Assembly (NCBI GenBank): GCA_021847605.1
Contig: JAJZQN010000001.1
Coordinates: forward strand, 62,001-126,000
Direction of reading: 5' to 3'
DNA: 64,000 nt
DNA from: Pseudomonadota bacterium
GTDB lineage: Bacteria; Pseudomonadota; Alphaproteobacteria; Sphingomonadales; Sphingomonadaceae
The translations under genes and the position numbers were made by a program. The notes under the pieces are model-generated. The model ran no database searches. It was not told where the DNA came from and saw only the letters and a list, made by a program, of their open reading frames with translations. Below, in pieces: positions 49,943-59,001 of the stretch (position 1 is the stretch's first letter; every line of letters starts with the position of its first letter).

Positions 49943-50848
49943 ATGAACAACAAGCACGCCCCTGATCCCGCCCTGTTGGCGAAGGCCGAAACCCTCGTCG
50001 AGGCGCTGCCCTATATGCAGCGATATGCGGGCAAGACGTTTGTCGTGAAATATGGCGGCCATGCCATGGGCGATCCCGAGGCGGCGCGCGACTTTGCCGA
50101 AGACGTCGTGCTGATGAAGGCGGTGGGCATCAATGTGGTCGTTGTTCATGGCGGCGGGCCGCAGATCGGCGCGATGCTCAAGAAGCTGGGCGTCGAGTCG
50201 CAGTTTGTCGGCGGCCTGCGCGTGACCGATGCGGAAACGGCCAAGATCGCCGAAATGGTGCTGGCAGGGTCCATCAACAAGGAGATCGTCGGCTGGATCG
50301 CGGGTGCGGGTGGCCGGGCCGTGGGTATCTCTGGCAAGGATGGCGGCCTCGTCCTGTGCGAAAAGGTGCTGGGCAAGCGTGAGGCGGACCCCAATTCGGG
50401 GATCGAGCGCAATGTCGACCTGGGCTTCGTCGGCGATCCGGTGTCGGTGGACCGCCGGATTCTCGATACGTTGGCGCATGATGGCATCATCCCGGTCGTC
50501 GCGCCGGTGGGTATCGGTACGGATGGCCACACCTATAATGTCAACGCCGACACGATGGCGGGCGCCATCGCCGCGGAATTGAAGGCGTCGCGCTTCTTCC
50601 TGCTGACCGATGTCGCGGGCGTGCTGGACAAGCAGGGCCAGTTGCTGACCGACCTCGACCCGGCGGCGATCCATGTGCTGGAAGAAGATGGCACCATCAG
50701 CGGCGGGATGATCCCAAAGCTGGAAACCTGCGTCCGCGCGGTCGAAAGCGGCGTGGATGCCGCCGTCATCCTCGACGGCCGGGTGCCGCATGCGATGCTG
50801 CTGGAAATCTTTACCGATCGCGGTGCAGGTACGCTGGTTCGGAAATAA
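49943..50848 (+). CDS. argB: Acetylglutamate kinase
   Basis: 301 residues from the ATG at 49943. Phosphorylates N-acetyl-L-glutamate, the second step of arginine synthesis. Amino acid kinase fold: [80 protein letters not shown] and [18 protein letters not shown]. The last block is the ornithine/arginine-sensitive type region. Cytosolic. No other arg genes in the window. A 9 bp hairpin starts 14 bp after the stop. Confidence 0.97.
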   Translation: MNNKHAPDPALLAKAETLVEALPYMQRYAGKTFVVKYGGHAMGDPEAARDFAEDVVLMKAVGINVVVVHGGGPQIGAMLKKLGVESQFVGGLRVTDAETAKIAEMVLAGSINKEIVGWIAGAGGRAVGISGKDGGLVLCEKVLGKREADPNSGIERNVDLGFVGDPVSVDRRILDTLAHDGIIPVVAPVGIGTDGHTYNVNADTMAGAIAAELKASRFFLLTDVAGVLDKQGQLLTDLDPAAIHVLEEDGTISGGMIPKLETCVRAVESGVDAAVILDGRVPHAMLLEIFTDRGAGTLVRK

Positions 50849-50851
50849 GTC

Positions 50852-51400
50852 CTACTTGTTCCCCCTCCCGTTGGCGGGAGGGGAGATCAGGGTGCCCGGA
50901 TCACGCCATGCGATCCGCTTTTCCGACCGCTTATGGCCATCATGGGCGGGCTTGTCGCAGGTTTCGACTTCCTCGCCACCCCGCGCGGCGTAGAAGCCGC
51001 GCGCGGCGACATTGTCGGTAAAACACCATAGATGTATCGGGACGTTGGCCCAGTCGGTCATCGCCCAGCGGGCCGCCTGATCCAGCAGGGCGGTGCCGAC
51101 GCCGCTGCCCCGTGCGGATTTGAGCGCATGAAGATTGTCGACCAGCGTCCCCCAGCGCGGATCGGCGCCGCCGATGACGCAAGTAAAGCCGATCGCTTCG
51201 CCGCCACGCTGCGCGATGATGACGCGCTGACCGGGACGGGGCGTCGCCAGTTTCGGCGTCCATATCGCCAGCCGCTCCGCCTCTATATCGCTCGCAAGCC
51301 AGTCGGCCGTCATGAAATGGGCATAGGCATGGCGCCAGCTTTGCGCGTGCAGGCTGGCGATCAGCGGGGCGTCGGCAGGAGTGGCATCGCGAAAATCCAT
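50852..51400 (-). CDS. GNAT-family N-acetyltransferase
   Basis: 182 residues from the ATG at 51400; the longer open frame lacks a sensible start. Motif A is in LHALKSARGSGVGTALLDQA, with FTCVIGGADPRWGTLVDNLH before and LWCFTDNVAARGFYAARGGE after. The last about 15 residues (TLISPPANGRGNK) run over a palindromic intergenic element, so the annotated end may have been extended by a repeat insertion. Convergent with argB, 3 bp apart. Substrate unknown. Confidence 0.85.
   Translation of the reverse strand: MDFRDATPADAPLIASLHAQSWRHAYAHFMTADWLASDIEAERLAIWTPKLATPRPGQRVIIAQRGGEAIGFTCVIGGADPRWGTLVDNLHALKSARGSGVGTALLDQAARWAMTDWANVPIHLWCFTDNVAARGFYAARGGEEVETCDKPAHDGHKRSEKRIAWRDPGTLISPPANGRGNK
50862..50883. 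repeat. Palindromic element at the argB/GNAT convergent ends
   Basis: CCCCTCCCG (50862-50870), loop TTGG, CGGGAGGGG (50875-50883). Perfect 9 bp arms. It lies 14 bp after argB and inside the 3' end of the acetyltransferase gene, and could terminate argB transcription. No T tract. Confidence 0.65.
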
Positions 51401-51533
51401 GCGCGTCCTTATAGCGTGGCCGGACCGCAAGTCTGACGAATTATGCTGTCGTTGGTGGAATAAGGGGAAAGGGGTGCTTGTGGCCGGAGGGGTGGGTCGG
51501 GTAGAGCGGCTTTCCAGTATCAACGGAGACCCC

Positions 51534-51824
51534 ATGGCCTACGCGCTCTATCAGATCATCGTCATCCTGCTCGACGTGCTGTGGTGGATCATCATCATTC
51601 AGGCGATCATGAGCTGGCTGATCGCGTTCAACGTGGTCAACATGGGCAATGATTTCGTCCGTACCGTCCTGGTGGCGCTGGATCGAATGACCGCGCCCAT
51701 CTATAATCCTATCCGCAAGGTGATGCCGGATCTGGGGGCGCTGGACCTGTCACCCATGGTGGTGCTGCTGGCGATCCTGATTATCCGTCAGGCGATATTG
51801 CCGCCCCTGTTCGGACTGGTGTGA
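51534..51824 (+). CDS. YggT-family membrane protein
   Basis: 96 residues with two membrane hairpins: LYQIIVILLDVLWWIIIIQA and SPMVVLLAILIIRQAILPPL, separated by the conserved RVTAPIYNPIRKVMP-type loop (here RMTAPIYNPIRKVMPDLG). This small family is found beside DUF167 and folD or proC genes and is implicated in osmotic or cell-division functions without firm proof. First gene of a run with 10 bp or fewer between members. Confidence 0.88.
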   Translation: MAYALYQIIVILLDVLWWIIIIQAIMSWLIAFNVVNMGNDFVRTVLVALDRMTAPIYNPIRKVMPDLGALDLSPMVVLLAILIIRQAILPPLFGLV

Positions 51825-51834
51825 GCGGGCAGCT

Positions 51835-52158
51835 TTGCGTGTCTGGGCGCAGGCGGGCGACGACCTGATCCTGAGCGTGAGATTGACGCCGGGTTCCTCG
51901 CAGGAGGCGCTGGGCGGGGCATGGACGGATGAGAAGGGCGCGCACTGGCTGTCCGCCCGCGTTCGTGCCGTGCCGGAAAAGGGACGGGCCAATGTCGCGC
52001 TGATCGCGTTGCTGGCCAAGGGGCTGGATTGGCCCAAGGGCGCGATTTTGCTGGAATCGGGCGACACCAACCGGCTAAAGCGATTGCGGATCATCGGCGG
52101 AGGCAGCGCAGCGGCGCGCCTGACCGCCATCATCGAACATTGGGTGGAAAAGACATGA
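51835..52158 (+). CDS. DUF167 (YggU) family protein
   Basis: 107 residues, starting at a TTG (51835); no ATG or GTG is available in frame nearby. The family pattern is clear: [72 protein letters not shown] small alpha/beta protein of unknown function, possibly RNA-related. Its stop overlaps the folD start as ATGA. Confidence 0.88.
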   Translation: MRVWAQAGDDLILSVRLTPGSSQEALGGAWTDEKGAHWLSARVRAVPEKGRANVALIALLAKGLDWPKGAILLESGDTNRLKRLRIIGGGSAAARLTAIIEHWVEKT

Positions 52159-53051
52159 GCATCGGCAAGATCATCGACGGCAAGGCTTTTGCAGCCGGGC
52201 TTCGCGACCGGGTAGCGGAAGGCGTTGCCGCTTTTGTCGAACAGGCGGGACGCAAGCCGGGACTGGCAGTCGTGCTGGTGGGCGAAGACCCGGCCAGCAG
52301 CGTCTATGTCCGTTCCAAAGGCAAGATGACCGTCGCGGTCGGCATGGAAAGCTATGAGTTCAAGCGCCCTGCCAGCATCGGAGAGGATGATCTGCTCGAC
52401 TTGATCGAGGAACTGAATCAGGATGAGCGGGTGGACGGCATCCTCGTCCAGTTGCCGCTGCCCAAGCATATTAACGAAGCGGCGGTGATCGCCGCGATCG
52501 ATCCGGCCAAGGATGTCGATGGATTCCATGTCATCAATTCGGGCCTGCTGGCGACGGGGCAGGAGGCTTTGGTGCCTTGCACGCCGCTCGGCTGCCTGAT
52601 GCTGTTGAAGGATGAGCTGGGCGACCTGAGTGGGCTGGAAGCTGTCGTGGTCGGCCGGTCGAACATCGTAGGCAAGCCGATGGCGCAATTGCTGCTGGGC
52701 GAAAGCTGCACCGTGACCATCGCGCACAGCCGCACCCGCGATCTGGCCAGCGTCATCCATCGCGCCGACATCGTGGTCGCAGCCGTGGGCCGCGCCGAAA
52801 TGGTCAAGGGCGAATGGATCAAGCCGGGCGCGACCGTGATCGACGTCGGCATCAACCGCGTCGCTGATACGGAGGAAGAGGGCAAGAGCCGCATCGTGGG
52901 CGATGTAGCCACCGCCGAAGCGCTGGCCCATGTCCGCGCGATTACGCCGGTGCCGGGCGGCGTCGGCCCGATGACCATTGCCGTCCTGCTGCGTAATACG
53001 CTGGTCGCGGCCCATGCACGCGCCGGGCTGGCGAAGCCGGACGCGCTGTGA
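52155..53051 (+). CDS. folD: Methylenetetrahydrofolate dehydrogenase/cyclohydrolase
   Basis: 298 residues. Bifunctional cytosolic enzyme that interconverts 5,10-methylene-THF and 10-formyl-THF with NADP, feeding purine synthesis. Family motifs: [20 protein letters not shown] with the catalytic Lys nearby, [60 protein letters not shown] and [20 protein letters not shown]. It is coupled to DUF167 upstream and to the next gene downstream (GTGA overlap). Confidence 0.97.
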   Translation: MSIGKIIDGKAFAAGLRDRVAEGVAAFVEQAGRKPGLAVVLVGEDPASSVYVRSKGKMTVAVGMESYEFKRPASIGEDDLLDLIEELNQDERVDGILVQLPLPKHINEAAVIAAIDPAKDVDGFHVINSGLLATGQEALVPCTPLGCLMLLKDELGDLSGLEAVVVGRSNIVGKPMAQLLLGESCTVTIAHSRTRDLASVIHRADIVVAAVGRAEMVKGEWIKPGATVIDVGINRVADTEEEGKSRIVGDVATAEALAHVRAITPVPGGVGPMTIAVLLRNTLVAAHARAGLAKPDAL

Positions 53052-53731
53052 AGGGGCGGCTGGCGCTGCTGATGCTGGGGGCGGTGGCGCTGGTTGCGGC
53101 GAAACCGCCGCTGCGCTTTCAGCCGGACCCCAGTTCGGTCATCGCCGCCGAAATCGCCTTTGCCCGCATGGCGAGGGAAAAGGGGCAATGGACCGCCTTT
53201 CGCGCGACCGCTGCCGAGGATGCGGTGATGTTCGTGCCGCAAAAGGTTCTGGCGAAGGACTGGCTGAAGAAACAGGCTGACCCGCCAGCCTCGGTCAGCT
53301 GGTCGCCGTCCATCGTCTATGTGTCTTGCGACGGCAATCTGGCCGCCAGCACCGGCAACTGGACGCGGCCGGACGGATCGGTCGGCTATTTCACCACCAT
53401 CTGGCGCCGCGACAAGAAGGGGCGCTGGCAATGGATATTGGACCATGGCGACACGCTGGCGACCGCCCGCGATGCGCCGGAATTTCTGACCGGCAAGGTC
53501 GCGACCTGCAAGCGGGGCGCCCGGCCGGAAGCGCCACCGCCTCCACCGCCGGGCGGCAAGCCGGGGCAGGGGAAGCCGGGCGATATGCCTCCTCCTGCCC
53601 CTCCTCCTGCCGATGAGAGTTTGATATGGTCGGCGGATGTCGCCGCCGACAACAGCCGCACCGTCACGGTCCGCATGTGGAACGGCAGCGGTTACGATGT
53701 GATAATAGAGGACAGGGTTAAACCTTCATGA
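53048..53731 (+). CDS. Exported SnoaL/DUF4440-like protein
   Basis: 227 residues from a GTG overlapping the folD stop. A signal peptide ([17 protein letters not shown]). Residues about 30-150 form a nuclear-transport-factor-2-like fold ([73 protein letters not shown]). A Pro-rich linker ([20 protein letters not shown] region) separates it from a short C-terminal strand domain. Function unknown; DUF4440 family proteins are often ketosteroid-isomerase-like. Confidence 0.68.
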   Translation: MKGRLALLMLGAVALVAAKPPLRFQPDPSSVIAAEIAFARMAREKGQWTAFRATAAEDAVMFVPQKVLAKDWLKKQADPPASVSWSPSIVYVSCDGNLAASTGNWTRPDGSVGYFTTIWRRDKKGRWQWILDHGDTLATARDAPEFLTGKVATCKRGARPEAPPPPPPGGKPGQGKPGDMPPPAPPPADESLIWSADVAADNSRTVTVRMWNGSGYDVIIEDRVKPS

Positions 53732-54348
53732 TTGCATTATTCCTGTCTGCCTTCGTCACCCTGTTCGTGGTGATCGATCCGCCGGGCTGTGCGCCTATTT
53801 ATGCCAGCCTGACCGCCGGTGCCAGTCAGGCGCAGCGGCGCGCCATGGCGATCCGTGCGGTCGGCATTGCGGCGGCGATCCTGTTGGTATTTGCCTTGTG
53901 GGGCAAGCAGTTGCTGGGCGTTCTTGGCATCGCGCTCGATAGTTTCCGGATCGCGGGCGGCATCATGCTGTTCATGATCGCGATGGACATGGTGTTCGAA
54001 AAGCGCACGCAGCGCCGCGAAGATCGGGCTCAGAAGATCAACGCCGAAGAACCGCATGTCGAGGATGTGTCGGTGTTCCCCATGGCGATGCCGATGATTG
54101 CGGGGCCGGGATCGATCGCGACGGTCATGCTGCTGATGTCGCGAGCCAACGGCATGGCGGAACGCGCCGCCGTGCTGGGGGCGGTGGTGCTGACGCTGGC
54201 ACTGATGCTGGGCGCGCTGGTGGCGGCCGGGCCGCTGATGGCGTTGCTGGGGCGCAAGATCGAGGCGGTGATCACCCGCCTGCTGGGCGTGTTGCTGGCG
54301 GCGCTGGCCGCTCAGTTCGTGATTGACGGGATCAAGGCCAGCTTCTGA
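53728..54348 (+). CDS. MarC-family membrane protein
   Basis: 206 residues with six membrane segments. It overlaps the preceding stop by 4 bp. Blocks: SAFVTLFVVIDPPGCAPIYA, DSFRIAGGIMLFMIAMDMVF, FPMAMPMIAGPGSIATVMLL and RLLGVLLAALAAQFVIDGIK. MarC-type proteins were once thought to relate to antibiotic resistance, but their substrate is unknown. It ends the yggT-folD run; a REP-like element follows. Confidence 0.9.
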   Translation: MIALFLSAFVTLFVVIDPPGCAPIYASLTAGASQAQRRAMAIRAVGIAAAILLVFALWGKQLLGVLGIALDSFRIAGGIMLFMIAMDMVFEKRTQRREDRAQKINAEEPHVEDVSVFPMAMPMIAGPGSIATVMLLMSRANGMAERAAVLGAVVLTLALMLGALVAAGPLMALLGRKIEAVITRLLGVLLAALAAQFVIDGIKASF

Positions 54349-54425
54349 TGAAAGGTGGGGCTTGGCCCCGGTCCGATCCCCTTTGAAGGGATCGCCGCAA
54401 AATTTATGCATTCGCGAAAAGGTCC

Positions 54426-54513
54426 GTCATTCCCGCGGAGGCGGGAATCCATCCCCAGACCTATCGTCTTGATTTAAGGCTTGGAGATGGATCCCCGCCT
54501 TCGCGGGGATGAC
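54426..54513. repeat. REP-like inverted pair between marC-type and ompA-type genes
   Basis: The 54426-54457 arm (GTCATTCCCGCGGAGGCGGG then AATCCATCCCCA) is mirrored by 54482-54513 (TGGAGATGGATCCCCGCCTT then CGCGGGGATGACG). Each arm is itself a small hairpin. This BIME-like arrangement lies in a 217 bp gap between convergent genes and is a typical sphingomonad repeat. Confidence 0.85.
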
Positions 54514-54565
54514 GAGTGTTTTTTTACAAAAATCCGATGCCCGGAAGGACAGGGGTTTTCGAACT

Positions 54566-55246
54566 TTAGCCCCTCACGTCGTTTTCGGTGACGGGGGCGA
54601 TCTTGATTTCGACGCGGCGGTTGGCGGCCTTGCCTTCTTCGGTCGCATTCGATGCGATCGGCTGTGATTCGCCGAATCCGCGCGTGCCGATGCGGGCGGA
54701 CTGAACGCCCTTGCTGGTCAGATAGCTGGCGACCGCCTGTGCGCGGCGTTCGGACAGAGTCTGGTTATAGGCGTCCGAACCGTCGCTGTCGGTATGGCCG
54801 TACACGTCGATATAGGTTTTGGGATATTGCGCCAGAACCGACGCAACGTCGTTCAGGGTCGGCTGAAACTGCGGCTGCACGGTTGCCTGATTATAGGCGA
54901 AGGTGATGCCGGACGGCATGCGCAGCAGCAGATTGTCGCCGTCGCGGATGACATCCACGCCGGTCCCTGCGGTTTCCTCTCGCAGCTTGCGTTCCTGCGC
55001 GTCCATATAGGCGCCGATACCGGCGCCGGCGACCGCGCCGATGCCCGCGCCCAGAATCTTTTCGGTGCGATCATTGCGGCCGCCGACCAGATCGCCGAGC
55101 AGATAGCCGCCCAGCGCCCCGCCGATGCCGCCGATCGCCGCCTTGGAAATGCTGCGCTGGCCGGTGTTCGGATCGGTGGTGCAGGCCGTGGTCGCCAGCA
55201 TCGCCGCGAGGCCGGCAGCGCCCATGATGCGGTGTGAAATCTTCAT
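54566..55246 (-). CDS. OmpA-family lipoprotein with glycine zipper
   Basis: 226 residues. The leader ends at TTAC (Cys22), a lipobox-like site. Residues about 37-80 form a glycine-zipper (AAIGGIGGALGGYLLGDLVG, KILGAGIGAVAGAGIGAYMD). The C-terminal 120 residues are an OmpA-like peptidoglycan-binding domain: PQFQPTLNDVASVLAQYPKT, YIDVYGHTDSDGSDAYNQTL, SERRAQAVASYL, GFGESQPIASNATEEGKAAN, RRVEIKIAP. An envelope structural protein of the Pal/YiaD kind. Divergent from the CorC-type gene. Confidence 0.92.
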   Translation of the reverse strand: MKISHRIMGAAGLAAMLATTACTTDPNTGQRSISKAAIGGIGGALGGYLLGDLVGGRNDRTEKILGAGIGAVAGAGIGAYMDAQERKLREETAGTGVDVIRDGDNLLLRMPSGITFAYNQATVQPQFQPTLNDVASVLAQYPKTYIDVYGHTDSDGSDAYNQTLSERRAQAVASYLTSKGVQSARIGTRGFGESQPIASNATEEGKAANRRVEIKIAPVTENDVRG

Positions 55247-55399
55247 GATCCTGTTCCCTTGTCTTTATCATGCCAGATGAAGGTTCATGCTCCCCCAATC
55301 GTCTGGCCGGCGGCTTTGTTCCACATGCGAACTGAACCGGCCATGATGCAATGGTTGTGGAAATGAAAGAATTGCCGCTATAGGGGGTAACTGACCGCC

Positions 55400-56716
55400 A
55401 TGGCCACGAACCCCCTTCCCAATCCGACGCCCTTTCCCTGGGTCGACCTTGTCATCATCCTGGCGCTGGTGGCGTTGAACGGCGTTTTCGCCATGTCCGA
55501 ACTGGCGATCGTGTCCGCACGCAAGCCTAAGTTGCAGGCGATGGAAAAGGCCGGACGCAAGGGCGCGAAATCCGCGCTGGCGCTGGCGGCCGATCCAGGC
55601 AAATTTCTGTCCACGGTTCAAATCGGCATCACGCTGATCGGCATTATTTCGGGTGCCTATTCGGGCGCCAGTCTGGGCGGGCCGACCGGCGAACGGCTGG
55701 AGGCGCTCGGCCTGTCGCCCAACATGGCGGAAAATGCCGGCTTCGCCATTGTCATCGGCCTGACTACCTATGCCTCGCTGATCATCGGTGAACTGGTGCC
55801 AAAGCAGTTTGCGCTGCGTCAGCCCGAATCGATCGCCGTGCTGATGGCGACGCCGATGCTCTATCTGGCAAAGGCGACGGCGCCCGTCGTGTGGGTGCTG
55901 GATGCATCGAGCGGTCTGATATTCAAATTGCTGGGTCTGGCCCGCGAATCGGAAAACCATGTCACGGCCGAAGAACTGCACCTGATCGTTGCGGAAGCGA
56001 GCAAGTCGGGCGTGATCGAGGAAAGCGAACGGGCGATTATTTCGGGTGTCGTCCGTCTGGCAGACCGCCCGGTGCGGGAAGTCATGACTCAGCGCATGGA
56101 TGTCGACTGGATCGATATTGCGGCGGATGAGGATACGATCCGGGCCAAGCTGCTCGACACGCCGCACACCCGCCTGCCGGTGGGGCGTGGATCGGTGGAA
56201 GATGTCATCGGCATCGTGCAGGCGCGCGACATCATGACCGCGCTGTTCCGCGATGAGCCGCTGAATATCGAATCGCTGATGCGCAAGGCGGAAATCGTGC
56301 CGGATCAGGTGGATGCGATGGATGCGCTGGAAGTGCTGCGCAAGTCGGACGTGCCGATGGTGATGGTGCATGACGAATATGGGCATTTCGAAGGGATCGT
56401 GACTCCTGCCGATCTTCTGTCCGCCATCGCCGGGCATTTCGCGTCGGATCGCGACGCATATGACGAACCCGATATTGTCGAGCGGGAGGATGGCAGCCTG
56501 CTGGTGTCCGGCCAGATGTCGATTGACCAACTGGCCGAGCGTATCGAGATCAACCTGCCGGAAGATCGCGACTATGCGACTGTCGCAGGCCATGTCCTGT
56601 GGCTGATGAAGCGCCTGCCTGAAGTGGGCGACTTCGTCGACCATCAGGGATGGCGGTTCGAAATCGTCGATATGGACGGCCGCAAGATCGATAAGCTGCT
56701 GGTCGCTGCGCAATAG
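55400..56716 (+). CDS. Hemolysin-family membrane protein (CNNM/CBS/CorC-HlyC type)
   Basis: 438 residues. A DUF21 membrane domain occupies about 1-190 (VDLVIILALVALNGVFAMSE, LIGIISGAYSGASLGGPTGE, LTTYASLIIGELVPKQFALR), followed by a pair of CBS domains (about 210-330: PVREVMTQRMDVDWIDI, DVPMVMVHDEYGHFEGIVTP) and a CorC/HlyC C-terminal domain from about 350. Such proteins are linked to Mg2+ or Co2+ handling in membranes; the old name hemolysin reflects TlyC. Ends 5 bp before the next gene on the same strand. Confidence 0.92.
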   Translation: MATNPLPNPTPFPWVDLVIILALVALNGVFAMSELAIVSARKPKLQAMEKAGRKGAKSALALAADPGKFLSTVQIGITLIGIISGAYSGASLGGPTGERLEALGLSPNMAENAGFAIVIGLTTYASLIIGELVPKQFALRQPESIAVLMATPMLYLAKATAPVVWVLDASSGLIFKLLGLARESENHVTAEELHLIVAEASKSGVIEESERAIISGVVRLADRPVREVMTQRMDVDWIDIAADEDTIRAKLLDTPHTRLPVGRGSVEDVIGIVQARDIMTALFRDEPLNIESLMRKAEIVPDQVDAMDALEVLRKSDVPMVMVHDEYGHFEGIVTPADLLSAIAGHFASDRDAYDEPDIVEREDGSLLVSGQMSIDQLAERIEINLPEDRDYATVAGHVLWLMKRLPEVGDFVDHQGWRFEIVDMDGRKIDKLLVAAQ

Positions 56717-56721
56717 GCGAC

Positions 56722-57540
56722 ATGGGAAGCACCCGACCCGATGCGCTGAATGCCGTAACGGACATGGTCCGGGCCGAAATGGCCGAACGGCAAGGCTTGC
56801 GCATATTGGGCATCGCCGGATCGCAGGGGAGCGGCAAGTCGACACTGGCCGCCGCGTTGAAAGACCGTTTGGAAAATGACGGCGTTCCGGTTGCGCTATT
56901 GTCGATCGACGACCTGTATCGGACCCGAGCCGAGCGCGAAGAACTGGCGCGGACGGTCCACCCCCTGTTGCGGACGCGCGGTGTCCCCGGCACCCATGAT
57001 GTCGCCCTGGGGCTGGGGGTGATGGATGCGTTGCGGCGGGGGGAAGCCGCGCCATTACCCCGGTTCGACAAGGCGATGGACGATCGCCTGCCGCAGGATC
57101 TCTGGGAACGGGCGGCAGCGGGTACAAGGTTGCTGATATTGGAAGGCTGGTGTGTCGGTGCGCAGCCACAGGATGCAAGCGCGCTGGTCGCTCCTGTCAA
57201 CCGGCTGGAGGCGGTGGAAGACGGAGACGGCCGCTGGCGCCGGTTCGTCAATCATGCGCTGACGGTTGATTACCCGCCATTATTCGCGCAGATGGATCGG
57301 TTCGCCTTTCTGGCGGCCCCGTCATTCGACGTGATATTGCGCTGGCGTATCCAGCAGGAACAGAATTTGCGCCGGTCCAGCGCGGCTGCAAAGGGCGTGA
57401 TGGATGATGATGCCATTGCCCGCTTCATTCAACATTATGAGCGGCTGACCCGCCATATGCTGGCGGAAGCGCCCGGATATGCCGATCTGATGATCCGGCT
57501 GGACGCGGATCGCGGGATCGATGCCATCGAACAACGCTGA
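56722..57540 (+). CDS. P-loop kinase, probably D-glycerate 3-kinase-like
   Basis: 272 residues. Walker A GSQGSGKSTLA is at residues 33-43, followed by LLSIDDLYRTRAEREELART and VHPLLRTRGVPGTHDVALGL, the kinase pattern related to uridine/phosphoribulokinase and plant glycerate kinase (GLYK). LILEGWCVGAQPQ and the C-terminal VILRWRIQQEQNLRRS complete the match. Likely phosphorylates a small organic acid such as D-glycerate; substrate is inferred from family. Follows the CorC-type gene by 5 bp. Confidence 0.78.
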   Translation: MGSTRPDALNAVTDMVRAEMAERQGLRILGIAGSQGSGKSTLAAALKDRLENDGVPVALLSIDDLYRTRAEREELARTVHPLLRTRGVPGTHDVALGLGVMDALRRGEAAPLPRFDKAMDDRLPQDLWERAAAGTRLLILEGWCVGAQPQDASALVAPVNRLEAVEDGDGRWRRFVNHALTVDYPPLFAQMDRFAFLAAPSFDVILRWRIQQEQNLRRSSAAAKGVMDDDAIARFIQHYERLTRHMLAEAPGYADLMIRLDADRGIDAIEQR

Positions 57541-57549
57541 ACGGTCAGT

Positions 57550-58164
57550 TCAGTCGAGCCGTTTCAGCCAATATTGCATGGCGTGCTGAATTTCGTGGGT
57601 GTCGGTCATGTCCTTCCATCCGAAGCTGGCGATCAGGCCAGCCACCGGCGCAAAGCCGCGTCGGCGCCAGAAAGGGTCGAGCGGGCTGTAGTCGGCAGGT
57701 CGCTCAGGATGATCGGACGGGCGAACGACGGCGCAGAAGGCGGCGATAGGAAATCCCAGTTTGCGTGCTTTTGCCTCCCGTCGGTCGAAGAAGGCGTGGC
57801 CGACACCATGGCCGCGCCATTGCGGCAGCAGGACGGATTCGCCGAAATAATAGACATCGCCTATGTCGAAGCCGTGCGCGTCGAACGGGGCGGCAAGGTC
57901 GGCGGCATGATCGGCCATCGGGGCGGCGGTGGCGGCGCCCACAAGCTGATCCCCGGCATAGGCGCCCACGATCAGTGCTTGGGTGTTATCGGCATAGGCA
58001 GACAGATAGCCGCGTTCATAAGCGCGGCCATCCACACCCGATCCGTCATAAAGATAAGGATAGTCGCGAAAAATGGCGATGCGCAGATCGGCCAGATCGT
58101 CGAGCGCGCCGGTCAGGGCGTCGCCCGTCAATTCCTGTATGTTTATGGCGTCGCCGCCCGCCAA
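57550..58164 (-). CDS. GNAT-family N-acetyltransferase
   Basis: 204 residues, starting at a TTG (58164). The fold is visible in IAIFRDYPYLYDGSGVDGRA, ALIVGAYAGDQLVGAATAAP, GESVLLPQWRGHGVGHAFFD (motif A) and the C-terminal WRRRGFAPVAGLIASFGWKD. The start directly abuts the cytochrome c stop, so the two genes are probably co-transcribed. Substrate unknown. Confidence 0.82.
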   Translation of the reverse strand: MAGGDAINIQELTGDALTGALDDLADLRIAIFRDYPYLYDGSGVDGRAYERGYLSAYADNTQALIVGAYAGDQLVGAATAAPMADHAADLAAPFDAHGFDIGDVYYFGESVLLPQWRGHGVGHAFFDRREAKARKLGFPIAAFCAVVRPSDHPERPADYSPLDPFWRRRGFAPVAGLIASFGWKDMTDTHEIQHAMQYWLKRLD

Positions 58165-58827
58165 TTATTCGCCCGTGGTCGGGGCGGCTGCCCCATCCGC
58201 ACCGGCCGGATTTTCCGGCGCCGTGCCGTTGACGCTTTCCGCGGCCTCGGTCGCGCCATTGGCCGCTTCCTCCGGCGTGGCGCTGGCATCGGCGGGGGCC
58301 GCGTCGGCGGCGGGCAGGGGCAGGTTCGACCCCTGCGTGTTCAGCCATGCGATCAGGTTGGCACGATCGGCCGGATTGCCAAGGCCGGCAAAGGTCATCT
58401 TGGTTCCCGGCGCAAATTCACGCGGGCTTTTCAGCCAATGGTCGAGCGCATCGAAGGTCCAGGCGCCGCCCTTGCTTTTGAGCGCGTCGGAGAAGGCGAA
58501 ACCGCCCTTGCCCTGACCGATGGGTTCGCCGACCGTGGCATAGAGATTGGGACCGATGCCGTTGGCGCCGCCTTGATTGACGGTGTGGCATGCGGCGCAT
58601 TTGGCGAAGACTTTCTCACCGGCGGCGGTGTCTGCGCTGGCCAGCAGGGTGTTGAGACTGGGGCCGCTGTCGCCGCCTTCGCCCTCTGCTTCCACGCCCT
58701 CGATCGCATAGCCCATTTTTTCGGGCCGTTCGTCGTGGAAATATTTGGAACTGACGATGCCGCCGCCCAGGGCGACGATGCCGCCAAATAGAACCCAGCC
58801 CGCTGCGGTGTTGAAACGATCGCCCAT
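58165..58827 (-). CDS. Membrane-anchored cytochrome c (class I)
   Basis: 220 residues from the ATG at 58827. One N-terminal membrane anchor (AAGWVLFGGIVALGGGIVSS), then a heme-binding CAACH at residues 77-81 and a distal Met in GTKMTFAGL. Sequence around the heme (AGEKVFAKCAACHTVNQGGA, NGIGPNLYATVGEPIGQGKG) is of the mitochondrial/CycM type, which carries electrons from the bc1 complex to the terminal oxidase. A C-terminal Ala/Pro/Glu-rich tail of about 60 residues is unusual. Confidence 0.9.
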   Translation of the reverse strand: MGDRFNTAAGWVLFGGIVALGGGIVSSKYFHDERPEKMGYAIEGVEAEGEGGDSGPSLNTLLASADTAAGEKVFAKCAACHTVNQGGANGIGPNLYATVGEPIGQGKGGFAFSDALKSKGGAWTFDALDHWLKSPREFAPGTKMTFAGLGNPADRANLIAWLNTQGSNLPLPAADAAPADASATPEEAANGATEAAESVNGTAPENPAGADGAAAPTTGE

Positions 58828-59001
58828 TCGTTCGACTTCCCTTGCGTTTATGTTCTGGCCGCTTGTTCCGCGCCCTCTCTTGATCCGAGCCATAATGGGC
58901 CGTGCGCAAAGGCGCAAGCCGCTCAAAAGCCGGAGGGCGCCTGATAGGCTTGATCACCGCTTGCGCATATAAGGGCAACTGCCTAATCGCCCTCTTCGAC
59001 C

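Noticed and set aside
55268-57178. 636-residue minus-strand frame over the CorC-type and kinase genes
   Set aside because: It crosses two well-defined plus-strand genes and has the His/Gln/Arg-rich look of antisense translation.
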